Positions 1 to 4,488 of a DNA stretch of 8,128 nucleotides are shown piece by piece. A program made the position numbers and the translations under genes. The stretch is taken from the NCBI GenBank assembly GCA_944353735.1, contig CALVPU010000223.1, forward strand, positions 1-8,128, in the 5' to 3' direction. The number at the start of each line of letters is the position of its first letter. Position 1 is the first letter of the stretch. Source of the stretch: an uncultured Eubacteriales bacterium. GTDB lineage: Bacteria; Bacillota; Clostridia; Christensenellales; Aristaeellaceae. The notes beneath the pieces are model-generated. The model did no database searches, was not told the origin of the DNA, and saw only the letters and a list, made by a program, of their open reading frames with translations.

Positions 1-522
1 GACCGTATTGCCCAGCACCTGCATGTGGTCCAGACCGATGTTGACGATGACCGCCGCTTCGGGCGCGTCGATGACGTTGGTGGAGTCGAACTCGCCGCCC
101 AGCCCGACCTCGAGCACGACGATGTCGCACTCGTGGCGGGCGAAGTACTCCATGGCGATGCAGGTGACCAACTCGAACTCGGTCGGGTGTTCCTCGAGCG
201 CGTCCGCCAGCGGCTGGACGCGGGTGGTGATCTGCGCGAGCTCATCGTCGCCGATCGGCACGTTGTCGATCTGCATCCGCTCATTGAAGCGGATGATGTA
301 CGGCGAGGTGTACAGCCCCGTGCGGTAGCCCGCCGCGTGCAGGACGCTCGCCAGCATGGCGGCGGTGGAACCCTTGCCGTTGGTGCCGGCAATGTGGACG
401 AATTTCAGCTTCTTTTCCGGGTTGCCCATGCGCGCGAGCAGCGCGCGGGTGCGGTCGAGTCCGGGCACGGAGCCCATCCACGACACGCTGTGAATGTATT
501 TCAGCGCTTCGGTGACGTTCAA
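1..522 (-). CDS. folC: Folylpolyglutamate synthase / dihydrofolate synthase, N-terminal part (runs off left edge)
   Basis: ATP-dependent Mur-ligase-family enzyme that adds glutamate to folates, and in bifunctional forms to dihydropteroate, keeping the cofactor in the cytoplasm. The 174 visible codons hold the P-loop GTNGKGST (residues 46-53), followed by LYTSPYIIRFNER (about 68-80), EVGLGGEFDSTNVID and NIGLDHMQVLG near the window edge; all are typical FolC signatures. The family is about 420-440 residues, so the last 60% lies outside the window. I chose a TTG start at 522-520 because AGAGGA sits 6 bases upstream, and the protein then begins MNVTEALKYIHS, the usual FolC N-terminus; no ATG fits. 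It lies 46 bases downstream of the ECF S component on the same strand, so it is probably cotranscribed and under the same THF riboswitch. FolC identity is near certain. Whether it also has dihydrofolate synthase activity cannot be judged from this part. Confidence 0.95.
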   Translation of the reverse strand, partial: MNVTEALKYIHSVSWMGSVPGLDRTRALLARMGNPEKKLKFVHIAGTNGKGSTAAMLASVLHAAGYRTGLYTSPYIIRFNERMQIDNVPIGDDELAQITTRVQPLADALEEHPTEFELVTCIAMEYFARHECDIVVLEVGLGGEFDSTNVIDAPEAAVIVNIGLDHMQVLGNTV

Positions 523-568
523 TGAAGATCCTCTTCTCAAATGGTCGGCATGGTCCTGTGGGGAATGG

Positions 569-1123
569 TCAGGCGGCTCTGGGGCGGGCGATGCGGCGCA
601 GCAGCGACACCGTGCGCGGCGCGACGATCGTGTACACGGTGCACATGATCAGCGAGTTGACGAACCGCAGCGCGATGACCGCCGCGGTCAGCCCCGAGGG
701 ATAGCCCCAGAACTGCGCGTCGATGTAGAGCACGACGGTCGTGAACAGCGCCGTGATCAGCCCGGAGGCGAACACGATGCGCCCCGTCTGTCCCAGCGAC
801 AGCTGCATGCTATGGCGCTGGGCGTACAGCCCCGCGAGCAGCGCGTGCAGCACCGGCGGCAGCATCCACAAGAGGGTCGTGGGACCAAAGCCGTAGAACA
901 GCAGCTGGTACAGGCACTCGCCGATGCCGGCGACGAACACGCCGTCCGCCGCGCCGAACAGCAGCGCCGCGACCAGCAGCGGGAACGAGGCGAACGACAG
1001 CTTGATCTGATCGCCCCAGATGTAGATGGAAAAAAGGCTCAGCACAACGTGCAGCGCGATGAACACGGCGTTCATCGCCACGCGCTGCGCGCCCAGCGGA
1101 CGCCTGCCGTTGGAATGGAACAT
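569..1123 (-). CDS. ECF transporter S component, probably folate/pterin-specific
   Basis: A 184-residue, strongly hydrophobic protein with about five to six predicted membrane segments (near residues 15-37, 43-66, 72-96, 108-130 and 133-166). The pattern KLSFASFPLLVAALLFGAADG followed by a Gly/Phe-rich loop and PPVLHALLAGL resembles small substrate-binding (S) components of energy-coupling factor vitamin importers. It would work with a shared EcfA/EcfA'/EcfT energising module that is not in this window. Substrate is inferred from context: the mRNA leader carries a THF riboswitch and the next gene is folC, so a folate or related pterin is the best guess. It is clearly different from the FolT encoded divergently at 1713. 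The ATG is set by AGGAGG 7 bases upstream. Family assignment is fairly sure; substrate is not. Confidence 0.8.
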   Translation of the reverse strand: MFHSNGRRPLGAQRVAMNAVFIALHVVLSLFSIYIWGDQIKLSFASFPLLVAALLFGAADGVFVAGIGECLYQLLFYGFGPTTLLWMLPPVLHALLAGLYAQRHSMQLSLGQTGRIVFASGLITALFTTVVLYIDAQFWGYPSGLTAAVIALRFVNSLIMCTVYTIVAPRTVSLLRRIARPRAA

Positions 1124-1128
1124 AAAAA

Positions 1129-1158
1129 AACCTCCTGAATTGTCTTGAGGAGGAGGTT
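1129..1158 (-). promoter_or_regulatory. SD-sequestering hairpin / possible intrinsic terminator of the S-component leader
   Basis: Read on the minus strand, AACCTCCT (1158-1151) is perfectly complementary to AGGAGGTT (1136-1129) across a 14-base loop. The 3' arm contains the ribosome binding site of the S-component gene and is followed directly by a run of T residues before the ATG. The same hairpin could therefore block ribosome binding or act as a short terminator with a U tract. It lies downstream of the THF riboswitch and is its likely expression platform. A separate 7-bp hairpin (1164-1182) stands between them. Confidence 0.7.
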
Positions 1159-1210
1159 AAGCGGGTCCATGCGCAATGGACCAGGGGCGGACGCCGGACG
1201 GCGCCGCCGT

Positions 1211-1318
1211 GCTGTAGCAGCGGATGCGAGCATGGCACCGCGGGGCGCATAGACCCCTTCGCCCGGCGGCAACCTCCCATCCGCCGGTACTTGACGCGCC
1301 ATTCCTACTCCATACAGC
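1211..1318 (-). ncRNA. Tetrahydrofolate (THF) riboswitch upstream of ECF S component and folC
   Basis: On the minus strand the segment shows the THF-I landmarks in order: GTAG, CGCGTCAAGT (1298-1289; consensus CGCGUUAAGUG), a purine-rich GGGAGGTT (1278-1271), GGGCGAAG, then GCGGTG and GCATCCGCT near the 3' end. The helices close: GCTGTA (1318-1313) with TACAGC (1216-1211), ATGGC (1302-1298) with GCCAT (1236-1232), and CCGGCGG (1287-1281) with CCGCCGG (1269-1263). THF riboswitches bind reduced folates and usually turn off folate transport or synthesis genes in Bacillota, matching the genes downstream. The match was made by eye, without a covariance model. Confidence 0.9.
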
Positions 1319-1414
1319 GATTGAGCCCGGTTCCAGCCCGCGCGAATTGATGGAGAACTGCATCGTTTCCCCCACCGGCAGGCACCTTGTCCATCATCCC
1401 TCCCTGATGCGACC

Positions 1415-1443
1415 ATTATACCCCGTTTCGCACGGATTTGCAA
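1415..1443 (-). promoter_or_regulatory. Sigma-70/SigA-type promoter for S component-folC
   Basis: Minus-strand TTGCAA (1443-1438), a 17-base spacer and a perfect TATAAT (1420-1415). Transcription should start near 1408, giving a leader of about 285 bases that holds the THF riboswitch. The stretch between the start site and the riboswitch (about 1408-1319) is not explained; it contains a 7-bp stem, TGATGGA (1396-1390) with TCCATCA (1354-1348). The -35 box overlaps the palindrome at 1441-1450. Confidence 0.85.
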
Positions 1444-1450
1444 GCGCTTG
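1441..1450. promoter_or_regulatory. Palindrome CAAGCGCTTG, possible operator
   Basis: A perfect 10-base palindrome overlapping the -35 box of the leftward promoter. Its core AAGCGCTT is the kind of centre found in LacI/CcpA-family operators, but the flanks match a full cre site only partly. Function is a guess. Confidence 0.35.
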
Positions 1451-1497
1451 GGCAAACTTTGACGGGAATTTGCCGCGGGCGCGCGAAGAGCAGAAAA

Positions 1498-1507
1498 TTT
1501 GCGCAAA
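1498..1507. promoter_or_regulatory. Palindrome TTTGCGCAAA just upstream of the folT promoter
   Basis: A perfect 10-base palindrome ending 4 bases before the -35 box of the rightward promoter. It could be an operator, but no regulator can be named, and a 10-base palindrome can occur by chance in an AT-rich patch. Confidence 0.3.
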
Positions 1508-1511
1508 CGTA

Positions 1512-1540
1512 TTGAATTTTGGCAAAAACAGAGTTATAAT
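1512..1540 (+). promoter_or_regulatory. SigA-type promoter for folT
   Basis: TTGAAT (1512-1517), a 17-base spacer and a perfect TATAAT (1535-1540). The expected start is near 1547, immediately before the THF riboswitch. It is back to back with the leftward promoter; the two -35 boxes are 68 bases apart. Confidence 0.85.
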
Positions 1541-1548
1541 AGGGACAC

Positions 1549-1645
1549 TACAGAGTAGGGTCCTCTTCGTTAAGTGCCGCCAAAATGGGGAGTTGTCTGG
1601 CGGACGAAGGCAAATGCCGCGGTTGGGGGTCCGCACCCGCTGAAC
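1549..1645 (+). ncRNA. Tetrahydrofolate (THF) riboswitch upstream of folT
   Basis: GAGTAG is followed by the signature CGTTAAGTG (1568-1576), the purine-rich GGGGAGTTGTC (1587-1597), ACGAAGG (1604-1610) and GCGGT (1619-1623), then GCACCCGC near the 3' end, in the order and spacing of THF-I riboswitches. Pairings seen: GGTCCT (1559-1564) with GGGGTC (1626-1631, with wobbles), CTTCGT (1565-1570) with ACGAAG (1604-1609), and CCGCC (1577-1581) with GGCGG (1599-1603). The terminal helix P1 is weak (only CAG/CTG is obvious). The gene downstream is a folate S component, the classic THF riboswitch target. Confidence 0.9.
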
Positions 1646-1669
1646 AACATAATGGAGAAATACATTCGG

Positions 1670-1705
1670 CCTCCTTATGCAGCAAGTGTTTGCTCTGGAA
1701 GGAGG
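1670..1705 (+). promoter_or_regulatory. SD-sequestering hairpin of the folT leader
   Basis: CCTCCTT (1670-1676) is perfectly complementary to AAGGAGG (1699-1705), the ribosome binding site of folT 7 bases before its ATG. The loop holds a further small stem, AGCAA (1681-1685) with TTGCT (1689-1693). No U tract follows, so control is probably at translation initiation. The strong SD also fixes the folT start at 1713 rather than at the in-frame ATG at 1677. Confidence 0.7.
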
Positions 1706-1712
1706 TTTTGTC

Positions 1713-2807
1713 ATGTCCACACAGCCGATGGCGCGTTCCAACAGCGCGCTGTATCCCCATCCCTTTTCCAAGGCCTACTGGAAGCAGGCGGCGGGCGAAT
1801 TCCGCAAGACGAACGTGCTCGTGTTTGCCGCGCTGATGATCGCCCTGCGCGTGGCGCTCAAGCCGCTGAGCATTCCCGTCGGGCTGGAGCTGCGCATCAA
1901 CACGGCGTTTTTCATCAATGCCTTCGGCGCGATGGTGTTTGGCCCCGTGGTGGCGATCGTCGCCGGCGGCATCACGGACGTGCTTGGCTGCATGCTGTTC
2001 CCGTCGGGACCGTACTTTTTGCCGTTTATCCTCACCGAGATCGCCGGTTCGGTGATCTTCGCGCTGTGCTTTTACCGCACGGAGGTGACGGCGGGGCGCG
2101 TGATCCTCTCGCGCTTCTGCATCGACTTCTTCGTCAACATCGTCATGACCACGCCGCTGATGGTTTGGTACTACGACATTTTCTACGGTCGCTATTACGC
2201 CATCTTCGACATGGCGCGCATCGCCAAGAATCTGGCGATGTTCCCGCTCGAGTCGGTGCTGCTGATCCTGTTCCTGCGCGCGGTGATCCCGCCGGCGCAG
2301 CGGCTGGGATACGTCCACAGCGGCGTGGAGAAGCTGCGCTTTACGCGGCGCAACGTCGCCGTGCTCGTCGCGCTGGCGGTGGTCGGCGTGCTGGCGGTGG
2401 CGGGCTATTCGCTGTACAGCTACAACAACACCTCGCTCAGCGCCAGCTACACCGACGAGGAGCGTCTGGAGCGGAACATGTCGATGAACGACATCGTGCG
2501 CGAGCGTCATCCCGAATGGACGGATGAGACGGTGTCGGTCATCGAGCGCGCGATGCCGCACTTCGGCGTGCCGGACGTCGTGTACACGGTGGCGGTCTAC
2601 GCCGTGGACGAGGCGCAGTTGGAGGCGAACGCCGCCGAGGCGCTGGAGAAGGACCCGGCGTCCACGTACGGCATGGAGACGCTCAACGGCTATTCCAAAT
2701 CGGAAGCGCGCGGCGACGACGCGCTGGTCAGCCTCGGCATGGCGACGATCGTCGTCGACAGCGGCAGCGGCGAGGTCGTGTCCTACGAAGACGACATCGC
2801 GCCGTGA
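1713..2807 (+). CDS. folT: FolT-like folate ECF transporter S component with C-terminal extra helix and extracytoplasmic domain
   Basis: A 364-residue membrane protein. After a polar N-terminus, residues about 30-205 form a FolT-type S component: an FRKTNVLVFAALMIALRV helix, a cluster around GITDVLGCMLFPSGPYFLPF (about 86-105), then helices with IVMTTPLMVWYY and ESVLLILFLRAVIPP. This part would bind folate and dock onto an EcfAA'T module that is not encoded here. Folate S components are usually about 170-230 residues; this one continues with a further membrane helix (about 213-236, preceded by the positive RFTRR) and a soluble, acidic domain of roughly 125 residues that has no signature I recognise. 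By the positive-inside rule that domain should face outside. It is controlled by its own promoter, a THF riboswitch and an SD-hiding hairpin. The start is set by AAGGAGG. The S-component call is strong; the tail's function is unknown. Confidence 0.88.
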   Translation: MSTQPMARSNSALYPHPFSKAYWKQAAGEFRKTNVLVFAALMIALRVALKPLSIPVGLELRINTAFFINAFGAMVFGPVVAIVAGGITDVLGCMLFPSGPYFLPFILTEIAGSVIFALCFYRTEVTAGRVILSRFCIDFFVNIVMTTPLMVWYYDIFYGRYYAIFDMARIAKNLAMFPLESVLLILFLRAVIPPAQRLGYVHSGVEKLRFTRRNVAVLVALAVVGVLAVAGYSLYSYNNTSLSASYTDEERLERNMSMNDIVRERHPEWTDETVSVIERAMPHFGVPDVVYTVAVYAVDEAQLEANAAEALEKDPASTYGMETLNGYSKSEARGDDALVSLGMATIVVDSGSGEVVSYEDDIAP

Positions 2808-2818
2808 CCGGCAAAAGC

Positions 2819-2850
2819 GAAGGCGGGGCTTGATGCAAAGCCCCGCCTTC
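2819..2850. terminator. Bidirectional intrinsic terminator between folT and the csoR-like gene
   Basis: A perfect 13-bp inverted repeat, GAAGGCGGGGCTT (2819-2831) and AAGCCCCGCCTTC (2838-2850), with a 6-base loop, lies between two convergent genes. On the minus strand it is followed by a short T run (GCTTTTG); on the plus strand the U tract is missing. It probably serves both genes, more typically the leftward one. Confidence 0.8.
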
Positions 2851-2859
2851 GGCGTGCGG

Positions 2860-3243
2860 TCACTTCATATATTTATCGACGGCGCGGCAGAGGTCGTCGA
2901 TCGCCTGCTGGTCGCCCTCCTGCGCCGCCTCGACGATGCAGTGGCGCAGATGGTCCTGCAGGATGACCTTGCCGGTGTTGTCGATCGCCTGCCGCACGGC
3001 GGCGATCTGGATCAGCACCTCGGAGCAGTCGCGCCCCTCTTCGACCATGCGCTTGACCGACTGCAGGTGCCCGATGGCGCGCGAGAGGCGGTTGAGCACA
3101 GCCTTGGTGTTCTCGTGGGTGTGGGTGTGCCGGCTGTGCCCGTGGGCGTGGGGGATACCGGCGGCGTGCAGCGCGGCGTGCGCCGCATCGTCCGGCGCGG
3201 CGCTCTGCGCTTCCGGGGAGAATTCCAGCATTTCATCGTTCAT
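2860..3243 (-). CDS. CsoR/RcnR/InrS-family metal-sensing repressor with His-rich N-terminal extension
   Basis: A 127-residue, all-helical tetrameric DNA-binding repressor of the DUF156 (CsoR) family, which releases DNA when metal binds. The core from about residue 45 (NRLSRAIGHLQSVKRMVEEG...) has the ligand set Cys73, His98 and Cys102 (spacing 25 and 4), the C-H-C pattern of Cu(I)-sensing CsoR and of the Ni sensor InrS, and unlike RcnR, which has His in the last position. The first 44 residues are an unusual extension with six His between 32 and 43. His41 sits at the offset from Cys73 that matches the extra Ni ligand His21 of InrS. It diverges from a His-rich protein and cooT, so I infer Ni(II) sensing rather than copper. 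SD GAGGTG lies 7 bases before the ATG. The family is certain; the metal is inferred. Confidence 0.92.
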   Translation of the reverse strand: MNDEMLEFSPEAQSAAPDDAAHAALHAAGIPHAHGHSRHTHTHENTKAVLNRLSRAIGHLQSVKRMVEEGRDCSEVLIQIAAVRQAIDNTGKVILQDHLRHCIVEAAQEGDQQAIDDLCRAVDKYMK

Positions 3244-3263
3244 TCGGCTTCACCTCAGCCCCC

Positions 3264-3292
3264 ATTTTACGACGCGGTGTGTCAAAATGCAA
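3264..3292 (-). promoter_or_regulatory. Promoter of the csoR-like gene
   Basis: Minus-strand TTGCAT (3292-3287), a 17-base spacer and TAAAAT (3269-3264). The start would be near 3257, leaving a very short leader that begins with the SD GAGGTG. A TTGACA in the spacer is too close to the -10 box to be used with it. Confidence 0.6.
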
Positions 3293-3326
3293 CGCGCCGG
3301 CGGCGAGAATGCGTTAAATTGCGAAG

Positions 3327-3375
3327 AAATTTTACCGGCAGGATCCCCGGGGGAGGCTTGCAAACGGTTAAATTT
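3327..3375. promoter_or_regulatory. Candidate operator: G/C-tract dyad inside an AT-rich inverted repeat
   Basis: TCCCC-G-GGGGA (3344-3354) is a G/C-tract dyad of the general type bound by CsoR/RcnR/InrS repressors. It is flanked by AAATTTTACCG (3327-3337) and CGGTTAAATTT (3365-3375), inverted copies with one mismatch and nearly the same centre (3351 against 3349). It lies between the divergent promoters, roughly 50-75 bases from each -35 box, so direct promoter occlusion is not obvious. The role is inferred from position and base pattern. Confidence 0.4.
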
Positions 3376-3428
3376 TGCGCTAAATTGTTTCTGCAGGGCG
3401 CTGCGCGGGTACATCTGCTGCGGGCGCT

Positions 3429-3457
3429 TTGACAAACGCGCCGCGCCGTTGTATAAT
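3429..3457 (+). promoter_or_regulatory. Consensus SigA-type promoter for the His-rich protein-cooT operon
   Basis: TTGACA (3429-3434), a 17-base spacer and TATAAT (3452-3457): a perfect match to the vegetative consensus. Such a strong promoter next to a repressor gene suggests that it is held down by that repressor unless metal is present. Confidence 0.9.
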
Positions 3458-3491
3458 GAATTCGGCTAGGACCCGGAAGGAGTGCATTCGC

Positions 3492-3836
3492 ATGGAGAAC
3501 GAACGCCACGATCACGAATATATGCACGCGCACAACATCCCGCACGACCATGACCATGCGCACGACCACGCGCACTGCCCGTCGGACGGCGCGCACTGCC
3601 ACGCCGGCTGTGCCGGCTGCTCGGGCGACCCCAAGGCGGAGCTGGCGGCGCTGATGAAGTACATGGTCAACCACAATGCCGCCCACGCCAACGAGCTCGC
3701 CGGTCTGGCGGGGAAGCTCAAGGAGATGGGCGACAACACCGGCTACGAGCAGGTCATGGCCGCCGTCTCGGACTTCGAGAAGGGCAACATGCGCCTGTCG
3801 GCGGTGCTGGCGGCAATGAACGTCCCCCAGAAGTGA
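3492..3836 (+). CDS. His/Cys-rich small metal-binding protein, probable nickel storage or chaperone
   Basis: A 114-residue protein in two parts. Residues 1-43 carry 12 His and 4 Cys (Cys29, 36, 40, 43) in HDH, HAH and HCH repeats, an evident metal-binding tail. Residues about 47-114 form a predicted helical domain, starting KAELAALMKYMVNHNAAHANELAG, with a further HN...AH pair. There is no signal peptide or membrane helix, so it is cytoplasmic. I recall similar His-tailed small proteins in Clostridia, sometimes labelled cobalt transporter, but nothing here looks like a transporter. It is the first gene after the consensus promoter and is followed 22 bases later by cooT, so a role like that of CooJ or other Ni-holding proteins for CODH is likely. 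AAGGAG 9 bases upstream fixes the ATG; an in-frame ATG at 3429 lies inside the promoter and is rejected. Metal binding is confident; nickel is inferred. Confidence 0.8.
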   Translation: MENERHDHEYMHAHNIPHDHDHAHDHAHCPSDGAHCHAGCAGCSGDPKAELAALMKYMVNHNAAHANELAGLAGKLKEMGDNTGYEQVMAAVSDFEKGNMRLSAVLAAMNVPQK

Positions 3837-3858
3837 GGGAAGAAAGGAGGCGGTCGGC

Positions 3859-4050
3859 ATGTGCCTTTCCACCGTCTATCGCGGCTCGAAGCAGCCGGAG
3901 AATGAGATTCTCAAGAACGTCATGCTCATCGAGTGCAGCAATGGCGTCGTCACGCTGACGGACATCATGGGCTGGGAAGAGAAGGTCCCCGGCGAAGTCG
4001 TCTCGGCGGACCTGACGGGCGGCACCGTCGTCGTCGGTCCGCGCAGCTGA
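3859..4050 (+). CDS. cooT: CooT-like nickel-binding protein (CODH accessory)
   Basis: A 63-residue protein starting Met-Cys-Leu with the predicted beta-rich pattern NVMLIECSNGVVTLTDIMG...VPGEVVSADLTGGTVVV. The length (CooT of Rhodospirillum rubrum is 66 residues), Cys2 and the all-beta pattern fit the CooT family, small dimeric cytoplasmic proteins that bind one Ni(II) through Cys2 and help deliver nickel to the C-cluster of carbon monoxide dehydrogenase. The context fits: it follows a His-rich protein in an apparent operon, and CODH/ACS genes lie downstream. AAAGGAGG precedes the ATG by 8 bases. The family match rests on the N-terminal Cys, size and context rather than on a long motif. Confidence 0.85.
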   Translation: MCLSTVYRGSKQPENEILKNVMLIECSNGVVTLTDIMGWEEKVPGEVVSADLTGGTVVVGPRS

Positions 4051-4056
4051 ACGGAC

Positions 4057-4092
4057 AGGGGCGGTCGGGCGCGGGTTTGCCCGACCGCCCCT
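4057..4092 (+). terminator. Strong GC hairpin after cooT, terminator or attenuator
   Basis: A perfect 14-bp stem, AGGGGCGGTCGGGC (4057-4070) with its complement (4079-4092) and an 8-base loop, begins 6 bases after the cooT stop. Only TTG follows the stem, so the U tract is poor. Partial termination or protection of the upstream mRNA is more likely than full termination, because the next gene begins 38 bases later with no clear promoter of its own. Confidence 0.65.
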
Positions 4093-4130
4093 TTGCGCGG
4101 CTGGACGCGCCGCGCGGAAAGGAGGCGCAC

Positions 4131-4361
4131 ATGGCGCAGTACGAGGTCGTTCGGGAAATCCAGAACGAGTGCGCGAACAACCAGATGCGCGACGTGTTCT
4201 TCGACGAGGTCGAGACCAGCGACCCCGCGGCGTACGTCCGCGCGCTGCTCGGCGCGCAGAAGGATCTGGCGCTGACCGTCGAGGAGGACGCTTCCGGCGA
4301 GATCACTGTGTTCGCCGATTGTTCCGGAATGGTGCAGAAATTTGTATTTACCCGAATTTAA
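4131..4361 (+). CDS. Small protein of unknown function between cooT and metF
   Basis: A 76-residue soluble protein that I do not recognise by name. It starts MAQYEVVREIQNECANNQMR, continues with an acidic DVFFDEVETSDPAAYVRALL helix region and ends in a beta-like EITVFADCSGMVQKFVFTRI. It has two Cys (in NECANN and ADCSG), no signal peptide and no membrane segment. AAAGGAGG lies 5 bases before the ATG, and codon use matches the neighbours, so it is a real gene. It follows the cooT hairpin on the same strand and precedes the metF promoter, which suggests a role in metal handling or in CODH/ACS or methyl-branch function. No catalytic motif is visible. An in-frame ATG at 3933 would overlap cooT and is not needed. 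Confidence 0.8.
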   Translation: MAQYEVVREIQNECANNQMRDVFFDEVETSDPAAYVRALLGAQKDLALTVEEDASGEITVFADCSGMVQKFVFTRI

Positions 4362-4382
4362 GCCCAATTTTGACATTCGGGC

Positions 4383-4411
4383 TTGCACTTATCGCCGGTT
4401 TGTGGTAAGAT
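4383..4411 (+). promoter_or_regulatory. Probable promoter of metF
   Basis: TTGCAC (4383-4388), a 17-base spacer and TAAGAT (4406-4411), with an expected start near 4418 and a leader of about 70 bases. Just upstream, CCCGAAT (4351-4357) pairs with ATTCGGG (4375-4381) and, as an alternative, AAGCCC (4360-4365) pairs with GGGCTT (4379-4384); either could weakly end the upstream transcript. Confidence 0.6.
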
Positions 4412-4488
4412 AAAGTATGTGTTATGGCGCGGCAGTGCAACGCTTGCGGCGCCCCGCAGTACCTGAACACAGTAGGAGGAGAATTACA

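Noticed and set aside
1157..1375. 72-codon minus-strand frame in the S-component leader
   Set aside because: It overlaps the THF aptamer and the helix arms; the RNA structure explains this stretch better.
1319..1410. T-box, ZTP (pfl), cobalamin or TPP riboswitch in the leader upstream of the leftward THF aptamer
   Set aside because: None of the conserved cores (T-box GGTGGNACCGCG, pfl CCGCCTGGGC, B12 box, TPP CTGAGA) is present.
1677..1712. Earlier in-frame ATG for folT
   Set aside because: It lies in the regulatory hairpin; the AAGGAGG at 1699-1705 clearly serves the ATG at 1713.
1548..2561. Long minus-strand frame opposite folT and its leader
   Set aside because: It covers the THF riboswitch and folT in antisense; His/Arg-rich low-complexity translation without domain signals.
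3282..3872. Minus-strand frame spanning the csoR-cooT intergenic region
   Set aside because: It runs across the consensus promoter and the His-rich gene in antisense; Val/Arg/His-rich translation, no SD support.
4417..4488. Earlier in-frame ATG for metF
   Set aside because: It sits at the expected transcription start, has no SD, and adds residues not found in MetF proteins.
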